Assembly: GCF_050942215.1 (NCBI RefSeq)
Contig: NZ_CP192056.1
Span: 3,348,001-3,412,000 of the forward strand
DNA from: Sphaerimonospora sp050942215
GTDB taxonomy: Bacteria > Actinomycetota > Actinomycetes > Streptosporangiales > Streptosporangiaceae
Direction: 5' to 3'
DNA length: 64,000 nucleotides
This document shows positions 34,482 to 42,897 of the stretch, piece by piece (within the stretch, counting starts at the first letter, position 1; the number at the start of each line of letters is the position of its first letter). The position numbers and the translations under genes are program-made. The notes under the pieces were generated by a model that did not search any database, was not told the DNA's origin, and was given only the letters and a program-made list of their open reading frames with translations.

Positions 34482-35690
34482 TCAGGGCGCGGCGCTCTGG
34501 AGCGCCTCGGCCGCCAGCCGTTTGCGCCAGCGGGTGAAGGGCCGCGGCAGATCGATCCCGAGCACCGCGACCGGACGGTCCCCGCGCCGGTAGACCGCCA
34601 CGAAGCTCCGGTCAGCGAGGCTACCCTCCTCGACCGTGATTTCGTCGCCGGGTCCGGCGTGCCCGGCGAACTGGATCCGCACACCGCACTGGTCGGACCA
34701 GAAGTACGGCGGCTCCGGCGGCCGGACGACGCTCCCGGAACCGCCGGAACTCCCCGCGGCGGCGGAGGCGCCCGCCAGCAGCGTCCGTACGGCGACGGCG
34801 GGGCGGCGTGCGGCCCCGGTCCAGTGCTCGACCCTGCGGTGAGCCCCGGCGGCGGGGTCGAACCAGGCGGCGCAGTCGCCGACGGCGATCACGCCGGGCA
34901 CGCCGGTGGCCCCGGTCGCGTCGCACAGCACGCCGTCCGCGATCTCCACGCCCGATCCGGCCAGCCAGGCCACGTTGGGCCGCGCGCCGATCCCGACGAC
35001 GACCACGTCCGCCGGGACGCGCCGCCCGTCGGTCAGGACCACTCCGTCGGCTCTCGCGGTGCCGGTGACCTCGCGGACGCCGGTGCCGCACAGCACCTCG
35101 ACGCCCTGCCCCGCCTGGAGCCCGGCCACCACGGCGCCCATCTCGGCGCCGATCGCGGACGCCAGCGGGGCGGGCGCCGGTTCCACCAGGGTGACGTGCA
35201 GTCCCAGAGCCCGGGCGGTCGAGGCGATCTCGGCCCCGATGAAGCCGGCGCCGACGACGACGAGCCGCTCGGCCCCGCCGAGGTCGGCCCGCAGCGCCCT
35301 GGCGTCGTCCAGGGTGCGCAGCGTGTGCACCCCGGAGAGGCGCTCGGCCCCGGGGAGGGTCCTGGCGGCCGCCCCCGTGGCGATCACCACCGCGTCGGCG
35401 CGCACCGTCCCTCCGTCGCCGAGCCGTACGGCCCGCTCGCCCGGATCGAGCGCGGCCGCCGCCGTCCCGAGGATCCAGGTCGCGTCCAGGTCGTCGGTCT
35501 CGGTCTCCAGCGCGAGGTCGGCCTCGTCCATCCGGCCGGCGAGGAACTCCTTGGACAGCGGGGGGCGGTCGTAGGGGCGATGCGGCTCGTCGCCGATCAG
35601 CACCAGGCGCCCGTCGTATCCCTGGTCGCGCAGCGCCCGTGCGGCGGACAGGCCGGCCAGCGAGGCGCCCACCACCGCGACGGTTCTCAC
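34482..35690 (-). CDS. FAD-dependent ferredoxin reductase
   Basis: The product has 402 residues from a GTG that overlaps the Rieske ferredoxin stop (GTGA). It has two dinucleotide folds, VAVVGASLAGLSAARALRDQG and LVVVGAGFIGAEIASTARALG, plus RPPLSKEFLAG and GVIAVGDCAAWFDP, as in rubredoxin/putidaredoxin-type reductases. The C-terminal reductase domain is FWSDQCGVRIQFAGHAG. It would pass NAD(P)H electrons to the Rieske ferredoxin and on to GbcA. A Ser/Gly-rich linker near residue 310 is unusual. Confidence 0.88.
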   Translation of the reverse strand: MRTVAVVGASLAGLSAARALRDQGYDGRLVLIGDEPHRPYDRPPLSKEFLAGRMDEADLALETETDDLDATWILGTAAAALDPGERAVRLGDGGTVRADAVVIATGAAARTLPGAERLSGVHTLRTLDDARALRADLGGAERLVVVGAGFIGAEIASTARALGLHVTLVEPAPAPLASAIGAEMGAVVAGLQAGQGVEVLCGTGVREVTGTARADGVVLTDGRRVPADVVVVGIGARPNVAWLAGSGVEIADGVLCDATGATGVPGVIAVGDCAAWFDPAAGAHRRVEHWTGAARRPAVAVRTLLAGASAAAGSSGGSGSVVRPPEPPYFWSDQCGVRIQFAGHAGPGDEITVEEGSLADRSFVAVYRRGDRPVAVLGIDLPRPFTRWRKRLAAEALQSAAP

Positions 35691-36043
35691 GCGACGCCCT
35701 GAGGACGTAGGCAGACCCCCGGCGGCAGGTTGGCGGGGGCCTCGGAGGGGATGACGAAGATCGTGCCGTCCTCGATCACGACCCGGTGGGTGCGCACGGG
35801 GAGCTTCGCCGGAGGGGCGTCCACCTGGCCGGTCCGCAGATCGAATTTCGAGGCGTGCAGGGGGCACTCCACCTCGCAGCCCTCAAGCCATCCGTCGGCC
35901 AGGGAAGCGTCCTGGTGGGTGCAGGTGTCATCGATCGCGTAGACCTGGCCGTCCTCAGTGTGGAAGACCGCGATCGGCGGCTCGGCATCGAGCCGGAACG
36001 CCTCGCCGCGCGGTAGCGAACGAAGCGGGCACGCAGGAATCAT
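35687..36043 (-). CDS. Rieske-type 2Fe-2S ferredoxin
   Basis: The product has 118 residues from ATG at 36043 after GGGGATGATTG. The Rieske ligands are CTHQDASL and CPLHASKFDLRTG, with FHTEDGQVYAIDDT before them, as in NirD/biphenyl-type ferredoxins. It heads the operon Rieske ferredoxin, reductase, mscR, MBL hydrolase, gbcA, FdhF-like. It is the likely electron carrier of the monooxygenase. Confidence 0.9.
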   Translation of the reverse strand: MIPACPLRSLPRGEAFRLDAEPPIAVFHTEDGQVYAIDDTCTHQDASLADGWLEGCEVECPLHASKFDLRTGQVDAPPAKLPVRTHRVVIEDGTIFVIPSEAPANLPPGVCLRPQGVA

Positions 36044-36055
36044 CAATCATCCCCA

Positions 36056-36072
36056 GTTGTGTAAAGAGAAAC
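36056..36072. promoter_or_regulatory. Possible betaine-regulon operator, site 4 (weak)
   Basis: GTTGTGTAAAGAGAAAC keeps eight of the ten arm bases of GTTGC-N7-GCAAC. It lies 13 bp upstream of the Rieske ferredoxin start, and a GCAAC half-site follows at 36086-36090. It could tie the monooxygenase operon to the other three sites, or be chance. Confidence 0.35.
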
Positions 36073-36090
36073 GCGGAGCGCTATACGCAA

Positions 36091-36460
36091 CAGATTGAGG
36101 TCACCGGAACCCCCTGTCAAGAGCTTTCCGCGTGCCTTCCGCAGCACGGAACACAGGCCCGATCCGGCACGCCGGACCGAGCCGTACGGCCCATTCCCGG
36201 CGGCTATCGTGATCTCGGCCCGGGGCCCGATTCAGGAATGGCCGGGGCACCCCCCCGGGGCGCGGATCCCCCGGAGTGCCGGCCCTCACGCGGCCCTCGT
36301 ACGGGCGGCGGGCCCGGGGAAGCGGCGGAGGACGATCGCCTTCGGCACGCCGGCCCGCCGGGGCCGCCGGTTCGGATCACCTCACCGGTTCCGCACGCCG
36401 GCGACGGCCTACCCTGTGAGGTGATGGCGGGGATTTCTGCGGACGCATGGGGAGAGCTGC
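36091..36460. other. Non-coding stretch between the betaine island and gpgS
   Basis: About 370 bp. The short open frames here lack ribosome-binding sites and read as high-GC noise. No repeat, RNA gene or clear promoter was recognised. It must hold the gpgS promoter. Confidence 0.5.
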
Positions 36461-37435
36461 GTGCTACCTGAGGTGGAGGCATGGCTGGCCGGCCGTACGT
36501 CGTCGGCGTGCGACTGGCCGGTGAACACCCTGATGGCAGCGAAGGGAAGCACCACGGTCAGCGTGGTCCTCCCGGCCCGCGACGAGGCCGGCACCGTCGG
36601 GGAGATCGTGTCGGCCATCCGCCGCGACCTCGTCGACGCCGTCCCCCTCGTGGACGAGCTCATCGTGATCGACTCCCGGTCCACCGACGACACGGCCGAC
36701 CGGGCCGTACGGGCCGGGGCCAAGGTCATCGCACAGGACGAGATCCTGCCCGAACTGGACGGCCCGGACTACGACGGAAAGGGCGAGGCGCTCTGGAAGT
36801 CGCTCGCCGTCACGTCGGGCGACCTGGTGGTGTTCGTCGATGCCGACCTGCGGGAGTTCAGCACCTCGTTCGTGACCGGCCTGCTCGGGCCGCTGCTGGC
36901 CGACCCCTCGGTCGCGTACGTGAAGGGCTGCTACGACCGCCCGTTCATCGGCGCCGGCGAACGGGGGGCCCGCACGGGCGGGCGGGTGACCGAGCTGGTC
37001 GCGCGGCCGCTGCTCAACCTGCACTGGCCGCTGCTCGCCGGGTTCGTGCAGCCGCTCGCGGGCGAGTACGCCGGCCGCCGCGAGGTGCTGGAGCGGGTGC
37101 CGTTCGTCTCCGGGTACGGCGTGGAGCTGGCGCTGCTCATCGACCTGCTCGACCTCGTCGGACTCGACGCGCTCGCCCAGGTCGACCTGGGCCGCCGGGT
37201 GCACTCGCACCAGACGACCGAGGAGCTCGGCCGCATGGCCGGGCAGATCATGCACACGGCCTGGTCCCGGCTGGAACGCCACAACAAGATCATTCCAATG
37301 GATGCGCCCTCGCTCCGGCTGGTCCAGTTCGAACGCGGACCGGACGGCCACCGGCCGGTGGAACGCGAGATCGCGGTCGCCGAGCGGCCCGCGATGGCGA
37401 CGGTCCCGCAGTACGCCTCACGCGCCCTGCGCTGA
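36461..37435 (+). CDS. gpgS: Glucosyl-3-phosphoglycerate synthase
   Basis: The product has 324 residues from GTG after GGGGAGAGCTGC, the length of mycobacterial GpgS. It is a GT-A glycosyltransferase: SVVLPARDEAGTVGEIV, the metal-binding DAD in VVFVDADLREF, GKGEALWKSL, ARPLLNLHWPLLAGFVQPLAGEYAGRRE (acceptor region) and LGRRVHSHQTTEELGRMA. It transfers glucose from UDP-glucose to 3-phosphoglycerate, the first step to methylglucose lipopolysaccharides or glucosylglycerate, a compatible solute. The pair gpgS-folP2 is also seen in mycobacteria. Confidence 0.93.
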   Translation: MLPEVEAWLAGRTSSACDWPVNTLMAAKGSTTVSVVLPARDEAGTVGEIVSAIRRDLVDAVPLVDELIVIDSRSTDDTADRAVRAGAKVIAQDEILPELDGPDYDGKGEALWKSLAVTSGDLVVFVDADLREFSTSFVTGLLGPLLADPSVAYVKGCYDRPFIGAGERGARTGGRVTELVARPLLNLHWPLLAGFVQPLAGEYAGRREVLERVPFVSGYGVELALLIDLLDLVGLDALAQVDLGRRVHSHQTTEELGRMAGQIMHTAWSRLERHNKIIPMDAPSLRLVQFERGPDGHRPVEREIAVAERPAMATVPQYASRALR

Positions 37436-37528
37436 GGCTTCGCCTTTACCCGGCGATCAACGCCGGCACCAGGAGCTTTGATAAGGTTTACCCGGCCTTC
37501 GGGCGGTGGACAGGAGGGGCGATCACGG

Positions 37529-37562
37529 CATGCTGAGGCTGGCTCCATGCTGAGACTGGGTC
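37529..37562 (+). repeat. 17-bp tandem duplication over the folP2 start
   Basis: Two tandem 17-bp copies, CATGCTGAGGCTGGCTC and CATGCTGAGACTGGGTC (15 of 17 equal), each hold an ATG. The first ATG (37530) is 10 bp from the AGGAGGGG site and opens a seven-codon ORF (MLRLAPC) that stops at 37551-37553. The second ATG (37547) is the in-frame folP2 start. Because 17 is not a multiple of three the old start is out of frame. Confidence 0.8.
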
Positions 37563-38404
37563 GACGTGCCGTGGGCGAGGACCTGCTGATCATGGCGATC
37601 GTCAACCGCACCCCCGACTCCTTCTACGACAGGGGCGCGACCTTCGCCCGCGAGGAGGCGCTGCGCCGGGTCGACGAGGTCGTGGCCGAGGGCGCCGACA
37701 TCGTCGACATCGGGGGCGTCAAGGCGGCGCCCGGAAGCGACGTCGACGCGCGGGAGGAGATCGACCGCACGGCCTCGTTCGTCGCCGAGGTCCGGGAGCG
37801 GTATCCCGATCTGATCATCAGTGTGGACACCTGGCGTGGCGAGGTGGGCCGGGAGGCCTGCCGTGCCGGAGCCGACCTGCTCAACGACGCCTGGGGCGGC
37901 GCCGACCTCGAACTGGCCGAAGTCGCGGCGGAGTTCGGCGCCGGCCTGGTCTGCACGCACGCGGGAGGGCTGCCGCCGCGGACCCGCCCGCATCGGATCG
38001 AGTACGACGACGTGATGGCCGACGTGATCGCCGGCACCACCGCGCTGGCCCGGCGCGCGGTGAGCGTCGGGGTCGACCCCGAGCGCATCCTGATCGATCC
38101 CGGCCACGACTTCGGCAAGAACACCTGGCACTCGCTGGAGGTGACGCGCCGGCTGGAGGAGATGGTGGCCACCGGCTGGCCGGTCCTGGTGTCGCTGTCC
38201 AACAAGGACTTCGTCGGCGAATCCCTGGGCCTGCCGGTCGACGAGCGGGTGGTCGGCACCCTGGCGGTGACCGCGGTGTGCGCCTGGCAGGGGGCCCGGG
38301 TGTTCCGCGCACACAACGTCGCCCCGACCCGGCAGGTGCTGGACATGGTCGCGGTGACACGAGGCGTACGGGAACCCGTACGAACCGTGCGAGGTCTGGC
38401 GTGA
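37547..38404 (+). CDS. folP2: Dihydropteroate synthase-like protein, FolP2 type
   Basis: The product has 285 residues. It has the dihydropteroate synthase barrel: IMAIVNRTPDSFYDRGATF, ADIVDIGGVKAAPGS, ISVDTWRGEVGREAC, LLNDAWGG, LIDPGHDFGKNTWHSLE, LVSLSNKDFVGESLGLP and the C-terminal FRAHNVAPTRQVLDMV. FolP2 proteins of actinobacteria often lack full dihydropteroate synthase activity in vivo, and the loop replacement (ADIVDIGGVKAAPG) follows that type. The start is ATG at 37547, 27 bp from the Shine-Dalgarno because of a 17-bp duplication, so initiation may be coupled to a short upstream ORF. It overlaps the next gene by GTGA. Confidence 0.88.
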   Translation: MLRLGRRAVGEDLLIMAIVNRTPDSFYDRGATFAREEALRRVDEVVAEGADIVDIGGVKAAPGSDVDAREEIDRTASFVAEVRERYPDLIISVDTWRGEVGREACRAGADLLNDAWGGADLELAEVAAEFGAGLVCTHAGGLPPRTRPHRIEYDDVMADVIAGTTALARRAVSVGVDPERILIDPGHDFGKNTWHSLEVTRRLEEMVATGWPVLVSLSNKDFVGESLGLPVDERVVGTLAVTAVCAWQGARVFRAHNVAPTRQVLDMVAVTRGVREPVRTVRGLA

Positions 38405-39090
38405 TCGTCGCCGCCTGCTGCGTCCCGCAGGCCCCGCTGCTGCTGCCCGGCCTGACCGGCGGGCCCGTCCCCGAGGTCGAGGAGCTGCGCGCGGCTGCGC
38501 TCACCGCCGTGCAGACCGTCGTGGGCCAGGGCCTCGACGAGATCGTCGTGGTGGGCGGGGCGCCGCGCACCCGGCCGTACCCGGCGGACTCGCCGTCCCC
38601 GGCCGGGCGGCTGGCCCCCGCCCCGGGACGGCCGCCGCTTCCGGGAGCACTGCCGGTGCCGCTGGCCGTCGGCCGGTCCCTCCTGTCCGGCCATCCGGTT
38701 CCCCTGATCTTGCATGGCGTCGACGAGCACGCGTCTCCGGGGGACGGCCGCGATCTGGGCCTCGAGATCGGGGCGCGGCCCGGCAGGACCGGGCTGGTGG
38801 TCGTCGGCGACGGCGGCGCACGCCGCGGGGAGAAGGCCCCGGGGTACGTCGATCCCCGCGCGCTGGACGCCGACGCGTCGATCGGCGACGCGCTGGCCCG
38901 CGCGGACCTCTCCACCCTGGCCGCCCTGGACCCCGGTCTGTGCGACGACCTGCTGATCCGGGGACGCGCCGCCTGGCAGGTCATGGCGGCGGCCGCCGGG
39001 GCGCGATCGTGGGCGGGGCACGCACTGTACGGCGACGCGCCCTTCGGCGTGGCCTACTGGGTGGTCACCTGGCTCCCCGCCGCTCCCTGA
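38401..39090 (+). CDS. LigB-like (class III extradiol dioxygenase B-type fold) protein
   Basis: The product has 229 residues from a GTG overlapping folP2. The start MIVAACCVPQAPLLLPGLTG and the end FGVAYWVVTWLP match the actinobacterial class III extradiol dioxygenase subunit B-like family, as do LLSGHPVPL, LVVVGDGGARRGEKAPG and DPRALDADASIGDALARAD. Key metal ligands of true LigB are not evident, so it may not be a dioxygenase. Coupling to folP2 suggests a folate-linked or shared role. The function is unknown. Confidence 0.7.
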   Translation: MIVAACCVPQAPLLLPGLTGGPVPEVEELRAAALTAVQTVVGQGLDEIVVVGGAPRTRPYPADSPSPAGRLAPAPGRPPLPGALPVPLAVGRSLLSGHPVPLILHGVDEHASPGDGRDLGLEIGARPGRTGLVVVGDGGARRGEKAPGYVDPRALDADASIGDALARADLSTLAALDPGLCDDLLIRGRAAWQVMAAAAGARSWAGHALYGDAPFGVAYWVVTWLPAAP

Positions 39091-39135
39091 TCCCCGCGGC
39101 GGCGTCCGGCCGGTCACGCCGCGTGGGAGGCGGGA

Positions 39136-40116
39136 TCACCGGCGCAGTGTCGCCGAGGGGTTCTCTCCGAAACGCTCGCGGTAGGCGCGTGCGAACCGGC
39201 CGAGGTGGACGAACCCCCATTGGAAGGCCACGTCGGTGACCGTCGTGCCGTCCGGGCCGCACGCGGTCAGCTCCGCGTGGGCACGGTCCAGGCGCACGTC
39301 CCTCAGATAGCTCCTGGGAGTGGTGTTCAGGTGCCTGCGGAACCCTTCGTACAGCGCCCGCTCGCCGACGCCGACGGCCTCGGCGATGTCGCCCGTGGTG
39401 AGAGGTTCGGCCGGGTGGGTCTCGATCAGCTCCATGGCCCGTTTCACCGCACGCGGCGCGATCCGCGGCTGCGCGCTCGTCAGTGCCGACGTGTAGGTGC
39501 TGGGCTGTGCCAGCAGCAGCTGGGTCATGAGCAGCCCCTCCGCCTGTCTGAGCGCCGACGGCTGACTCAGCATGCCGCCGCCGGTCTCCGCGTCCTGGCG
39601 GATCATGTCGACGACCGACAGCCAGGACCGGGAGGGGGACCGGGTCAGGTCCATCCCCAGCGAGAAGACGAGCGGCGTGCGCGGCTCACGTCCCAGTATG
39701 CCGCCGAGGCGGGCCTCGAGCGCGGCACGGTCGAACCACACGACGAGGTGCGGCGCCCCGGCCCCCCACCGCATGGACAGCCGCTCGGTCGCCGACAGCA
39801 CCGTGGGGAGCCCCGCCGTGGAGACGACCCGTTCCTTGCCCTGAGTCACCTCGGCGACACCCGCCAGCGGGATCTGGACCAGGAAGAAGCTCTCCAGCGC
39901 ATTCGGCGTGATCACTACTTCCGCTCCGTAGTCGAGGCAGTAGAGACCCGTCCGGTCGAACACCGCCGCGTTCATCCGGGTGTCGAGCCGTGCCCCGCGA
40001 TCGGCCAAGCGCAGCCCATGGGGACAGAAGACCTCCGCGACCTCCGCACGGGCCTCGTCGAGGTCATGCGTGCGGAGCCGCTCATACGCGGCGAGCGGTA
40101 GCGGCCAAGCGCTCAT
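39136..40116 (-). CDS. AraC-family regulator, paralogue 1 of 3
   Basis: The product has 326 residues from ATG after GGAGGTGGAC. An N-terminal AraC-binding-like domain (TGLYCLDYGAEVVITPNALESFFLVQIPLAG, read in parts) is followed by a C-terminal AraC helix-turn-helix pair: ETHPAEPLTTGDIAEAVGVGERALYEGFRRH and FQWGFVHLGRFARAYRERFGENPSATLR. The paralogues at 40225 and 43780 have the same layout and long identical stretches such as VFSLGMDLT and GLLMTQLLL. A conserved leader with GGTTGCGCG lies upstream of copies 1 and 2. The target is not known. Confidence 0.88.
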   Translation of the reverse strand: MSAWPLPLAAYERLRTHDLDEARAEVAEVFCPHGLRLADRGARLDTRMNAAVFDRTGLYCLDYGAEVVITPNALESFFLVQIPLAGVAEVTQGKERVVSTAGLPTVLSATERLSMRWGAGAPHLVVWFDRAALEARLGGILGREPRTPLVFSLGMDLTRSPSRSWLSVVDMIRQDAETGGGMLSQPSALRQAEGLLMTQLLLAQPSTYTSALTSAQPRIAPRAVKRAMELIETHPAEPLTTGDIAEAVGVGERALYEGFRRHLNTTPRSYLRDVRLDRAHAELTACGPDGTTVTDVAFQWGFVHLGRFARAYRERFGENPSATLRR

Positions 40117-40224
40117 GTCCACCTCCGTCAGGTTGCGCGCTCCGGACGGACTCGCGCGGAACCGGCCGTGTCACGGTCCGCGCGTCCAGGAAGGGTCCGC
40201 CGGATGATAGGCACCTGCGAGACC

Positions 40225-41205
40225 TCACCCGCGCAGCGTCCGCGAGGGGGTCTCGCCGAAATGCCGCCGGTAGGCACGGGAGAACCGGCCGGGGTCGACG
40301 AACCCCCAGCGACGCGCGACGTCGGCGACGGTCGTCCCGCCCGGGCCGCGGAGACGCAGCTCGGCGCGCGCGCGTTCCAGGCGTACCTCTCGCAGATAGG
40401 CCGTGGGGGTCGTGTCCAGGTGGCGCCGGAAACCGTCCCGCAGCGCCCGAGCGTCCAGGCCGACGGCCACGGCGATGTCCGCCATGGTGACGGGCCGGGC
40501 CGCGTGCGCCTCGATCAGCTCCATCGCCCGCTTCACCGCGGCCGGCGCCGCACGCGGCGGTTCCTCGGCCAGGGCGGGAGTGTAGTTGTTGACCTGCGTC
40601 AGCAGCAGCTGCGTCATGAGCAGCTCCTCCACCTGATTGAGCACCAGCGGCCTGCCCAGCATGTCGCCGCCGGTCTCCGCCTCCCGGCGGATCATGTCGA
40701 CGACCGACAGCCAGGACCGGGCGAGGGGTCGGGTCAGGTCCATCCCCAGCGAGAAGACGAGCCGTCTGTGCGGTTCCCATCCCAGCAGGCGGCCGAGGTG
40801 GGCTTCGAGCGCGGCACGGTCGAACCACGCGACGAGGTGCGGCGTCCCGGCCTCCCAGTGCATGGAGACGCGCTCCGTCGGTGACAGGACGAAGCCGAGC
40901 TCGGGTGTCGTCACGATCCGCTCACCGCGATGGGACACCTGCGCGGCGCCGGCCAGCGGTATCGGGACGACGAAACAGCTCTCCCACTCGTCGGCCGCGA
41001 TCAACACCTCCCCTCCGTAGTCCATGAAGTACAGGCCGGTGCTGCCGAAGGACGTCCCGTTCATGCGCGCGTCGATCCGCGTCTCACGCTTCGCGATGCT
41101 CAGCTCATGGGGGAAGAAGGCGTCCGCGACCTGCGTACGGGCCTCGTCGAGGTCACGCGTGCGGAACCTCTCATACGTGGCGAGCGGTAGTGGTCGAGCG
41201 GGCAT
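40225..41205 (-). CDS. AraC-family regulator, paralogue 2 of 3
   Basis: The product has 326 residues from ATG after GGGGAGGCGGAC, the same length as paralogue 1. The sensing domain shows TGLYFMDYGGEVLIAADEWE and PHLVAWFDRAALEAHLG. The DNA-binding end has RPVTMADIAVAVGLDARAL and RRWGFVDPGRFSRAYRRHFGETP. It lies 108 bp upstream of paralogue 1 in the same direction, so the two are a tandem duplication. No effector is known. Confidence 0.88.
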   Translation of the reverse strand: MPARPLPLATYERFRTRDLDEARTQVADAFFPHELSIAKRETRIDARMNGTSFGSTGLYFMDYGGEVLIAADEWESCFVVPIPLAGAAQVSHRGERIVTTPELGFVLSPTERVSMHWEAGTPHLVAWFDRAALEAHLGRLLGWEPHRRLVFSLGMDLTRPLARSWLSVVDMIRREAETGGDMLGRPLVLNQVEELLMTQLLLTQVNNYTPALAEEPPRAAPAAVKRAMELIEAHAARPVTMADIAVAVGLDARALRDGFRRHLDTTPTAYLREVRLERARAELRLRGPGGTTVADVARRWGFVDPGRFSRAYRRHFGETPSRTLRG

Positions 41206-41407
41206 GTCCGCCTCCCCAGAGGTTGCGCGGCCCAGGCGGCGCCTCACCGTGTTCTCCGCCGAGCGCGGAGTCCGCGGGTCCCGGGTGGCTCAACTCGCAA
41301 TGATAGGAGGTGAGGTCACGCCGATCTCGACCGGGATGACGTGCGGGTCCGGCCTGACCTGCCCCGGCCCGGCCCGGCGTTCTCCGTACCGCGGCCCGTC
41401 CTGGGAC

Positions 41408-42274
41408 CTACTCGGTCAGGATCTGGCGCAGCGTGACGGCGAAGGCCTCCGGGTCGCCCTTCATGCCGAACTCGCCGTCGAGGAACCCGCCGTGGTGGCT
41501 GGGAAAGGTCACGGGCTCCGTGCCGAGCCGTTCGGCGACCGCCACGCCGGCGCGGTGGGCCATCTCCCCCTCCGACTCGGCCCCGACACCGATGACGATG
41601 CGGGTCGACGCCGCGCGCAGCGCCTCGAAGTCGTGCACGTGGTGCGTACATGTCCTGAGGTTCTGGGCGAACATCGGGTCGTCACGGGAACCGTCGTCCT
41701 CCGTCGGCAGTCCGAACTCGGCCGGGCTCTGCACCGGCCGATCAGCGAAATCCGCCGGGATCTCGCCCCGCAGGCTGCTGACGGCGATGAACTTCACCAT
41801 CGCCGGTCCCAGGCCGCCCTGCTCGTATGTACGGCGGATGTCGGCCACCGCGGCGAGCGCCTGCTCTCGGTCAGGCAGGGCCTGGGCGGCCGGGGGCTCG
41901 TGCGCCACGAGCGTGCGCACCTGCTCCGGGTGCCCGGCCACCAGCACCAGCCCGTTCACGGCGCCTCCGCTGCTGGCAAAGATGTCCACCGGCCCGCCGC
42001 CGAGCTCCGTGATCAGCCGATGCAGGTCGTCGGCGTGCATCTCGGGTGTCGACTCGGCGGCGCCGCCGGTCCGTTCGCTCCGCCCGATCCCGCGCGGGTC
42101 GTACGTCACGACCGTACGATCTCGGAAGTGCCCGGCCAGGCAGGCGAATCCGTCGGCGCCCATCGGCGAGCCGATCATCAACAGCGTCGGTGCTGTGCTT
42201 CCCTCGGCCTCCCGCACGTCGTAGTGGAGAACCCCACCGGGCACCTCAAGGGTGTGGGTTTTGGGCTCGGTCAT
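41408..42274 (-). CDS. Alpha/beta hydrolase
   Basis: The product has 288 residues from ATG after GGAGGTTTCG. The alpha/beta hydrolase features are LLMIGSPMGADGFACLAGHF, VVTYDPRGIGRSERTGG, the nucleophile elbow FASSGGAVNGLVL (Ser in the A-S-S-G-G form), and the C-terminal His in FPSHHGGFLDG. The usual oxyanion HG motif is replaced by GSPMG. It sits between AraC paralogues 2 and 3 and may be the target of one of them. The substrate is unknown. Confidence 0.85.
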   Translation of the reverse strand: MTEPKTHTLEVPGGVLHYDVREAEGSTAPTLLMIGSPMGADGFACLAGHFRDRTVVTYDPRGIGRSERTGGAAESTPEMHADDLHRLITELGGGPVDIFASSGGAVNGLVLVAGHPEQVRTLVAHEPPAAQALPDREQALAAVADIRRTYEQGGLGPAMVKFIAVSSLRGEIPADFADRPVQSPAEFGLPTEDDGSRDDPMFAQNLRTCTHHVHDFEALRAASTRIVIGVGAESEGEMAHRAGVAVAERLGTEPVTFPSHHGGFLDGEFGMKGDPEAFAVTLRQILTE

Positions 42275-42446
42275 CGAAACCTCCGGTTCCCTCCTGCTCG
42301 CCATCCTGCGACGCGACCCTAGCCGTCCGGAGTGACATTTCCCGGCGCGCCGGAAGCCCCGGGGGCGGCGGCCGAACGCCCGTGGCCTGGCTGCGGCGGC
42401 CCGGCAGGTCGCCGGGGGATCCCCTGTCGCCGGGGCCGCCCTGCTG

Positions 42447-42769
42447 GTGGTGTTCGCCTCACTCGCCGGGTTGTTCTCTCCTCTGGCGTTCCCGAGGTCA
42501 ATCGGCGCGGAAGAAGCGCAACGCCGCAGCGCGGCCGACGGCCGCCCGATCGTCTGCTGGAGGGCCGGCTGTCGATATTGCCTGCGGCTGCGCATCCGGC
42601 TGGGCCTCGATGCCCGCCGGGCGCACTGGGTCGACATCTGGCGCGACCCGGCGGGTGCGGCCGCGGTAGGGGCGCCACGGGCGGCGACGAGAAGGTGCCG
42701 ACCGTGATGGTGGCGGGCCGGCTGTACGTCAGCCCCGACCCCGGGCGGGTACGCCGACAGCTGCACTGA
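42447..42769 (+). pseudogene. Frameshifted glutaredoxin/mycoredoxin-like gene
   Basis: The first frame reads a hydrophobic start (VVFASLAGLFSPLAFP), then GRPIVCWRAGCRYCLRLRI with the CxxC site, then HWVDIWRDPAGAAAV. The rest of the fold, GATGGDEKVPTVMVAGRLYV followed by SPDPGRVRRQLH and a stop, is in the -1 frame. One lost base near 42666 explains both parts. It may be a real pseudogene or a sequencing error. The membrane-anchored form fits actinobacterial glutaredoxins that use mycothiol. Confidence 0.65.
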
Positions 42770-42897
42770 TCGATCGCCATGTCCTCCGTCGGCGCGGAGC
42801 TCCCGATGGTGGGAAGCGGGATGCGGAAGCGCCGCACCGATCGCCCGGACACGGACGCGGAAGGCACAGGCGCGGAGGGGTGCGGGTGTCGGGCCGC

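Noticed and set aside
36095..36424. Short ORFs before gpgS
   Set aside because: No ribosome-binding site, low-complexity composition and overlap with opposite-strand frames.
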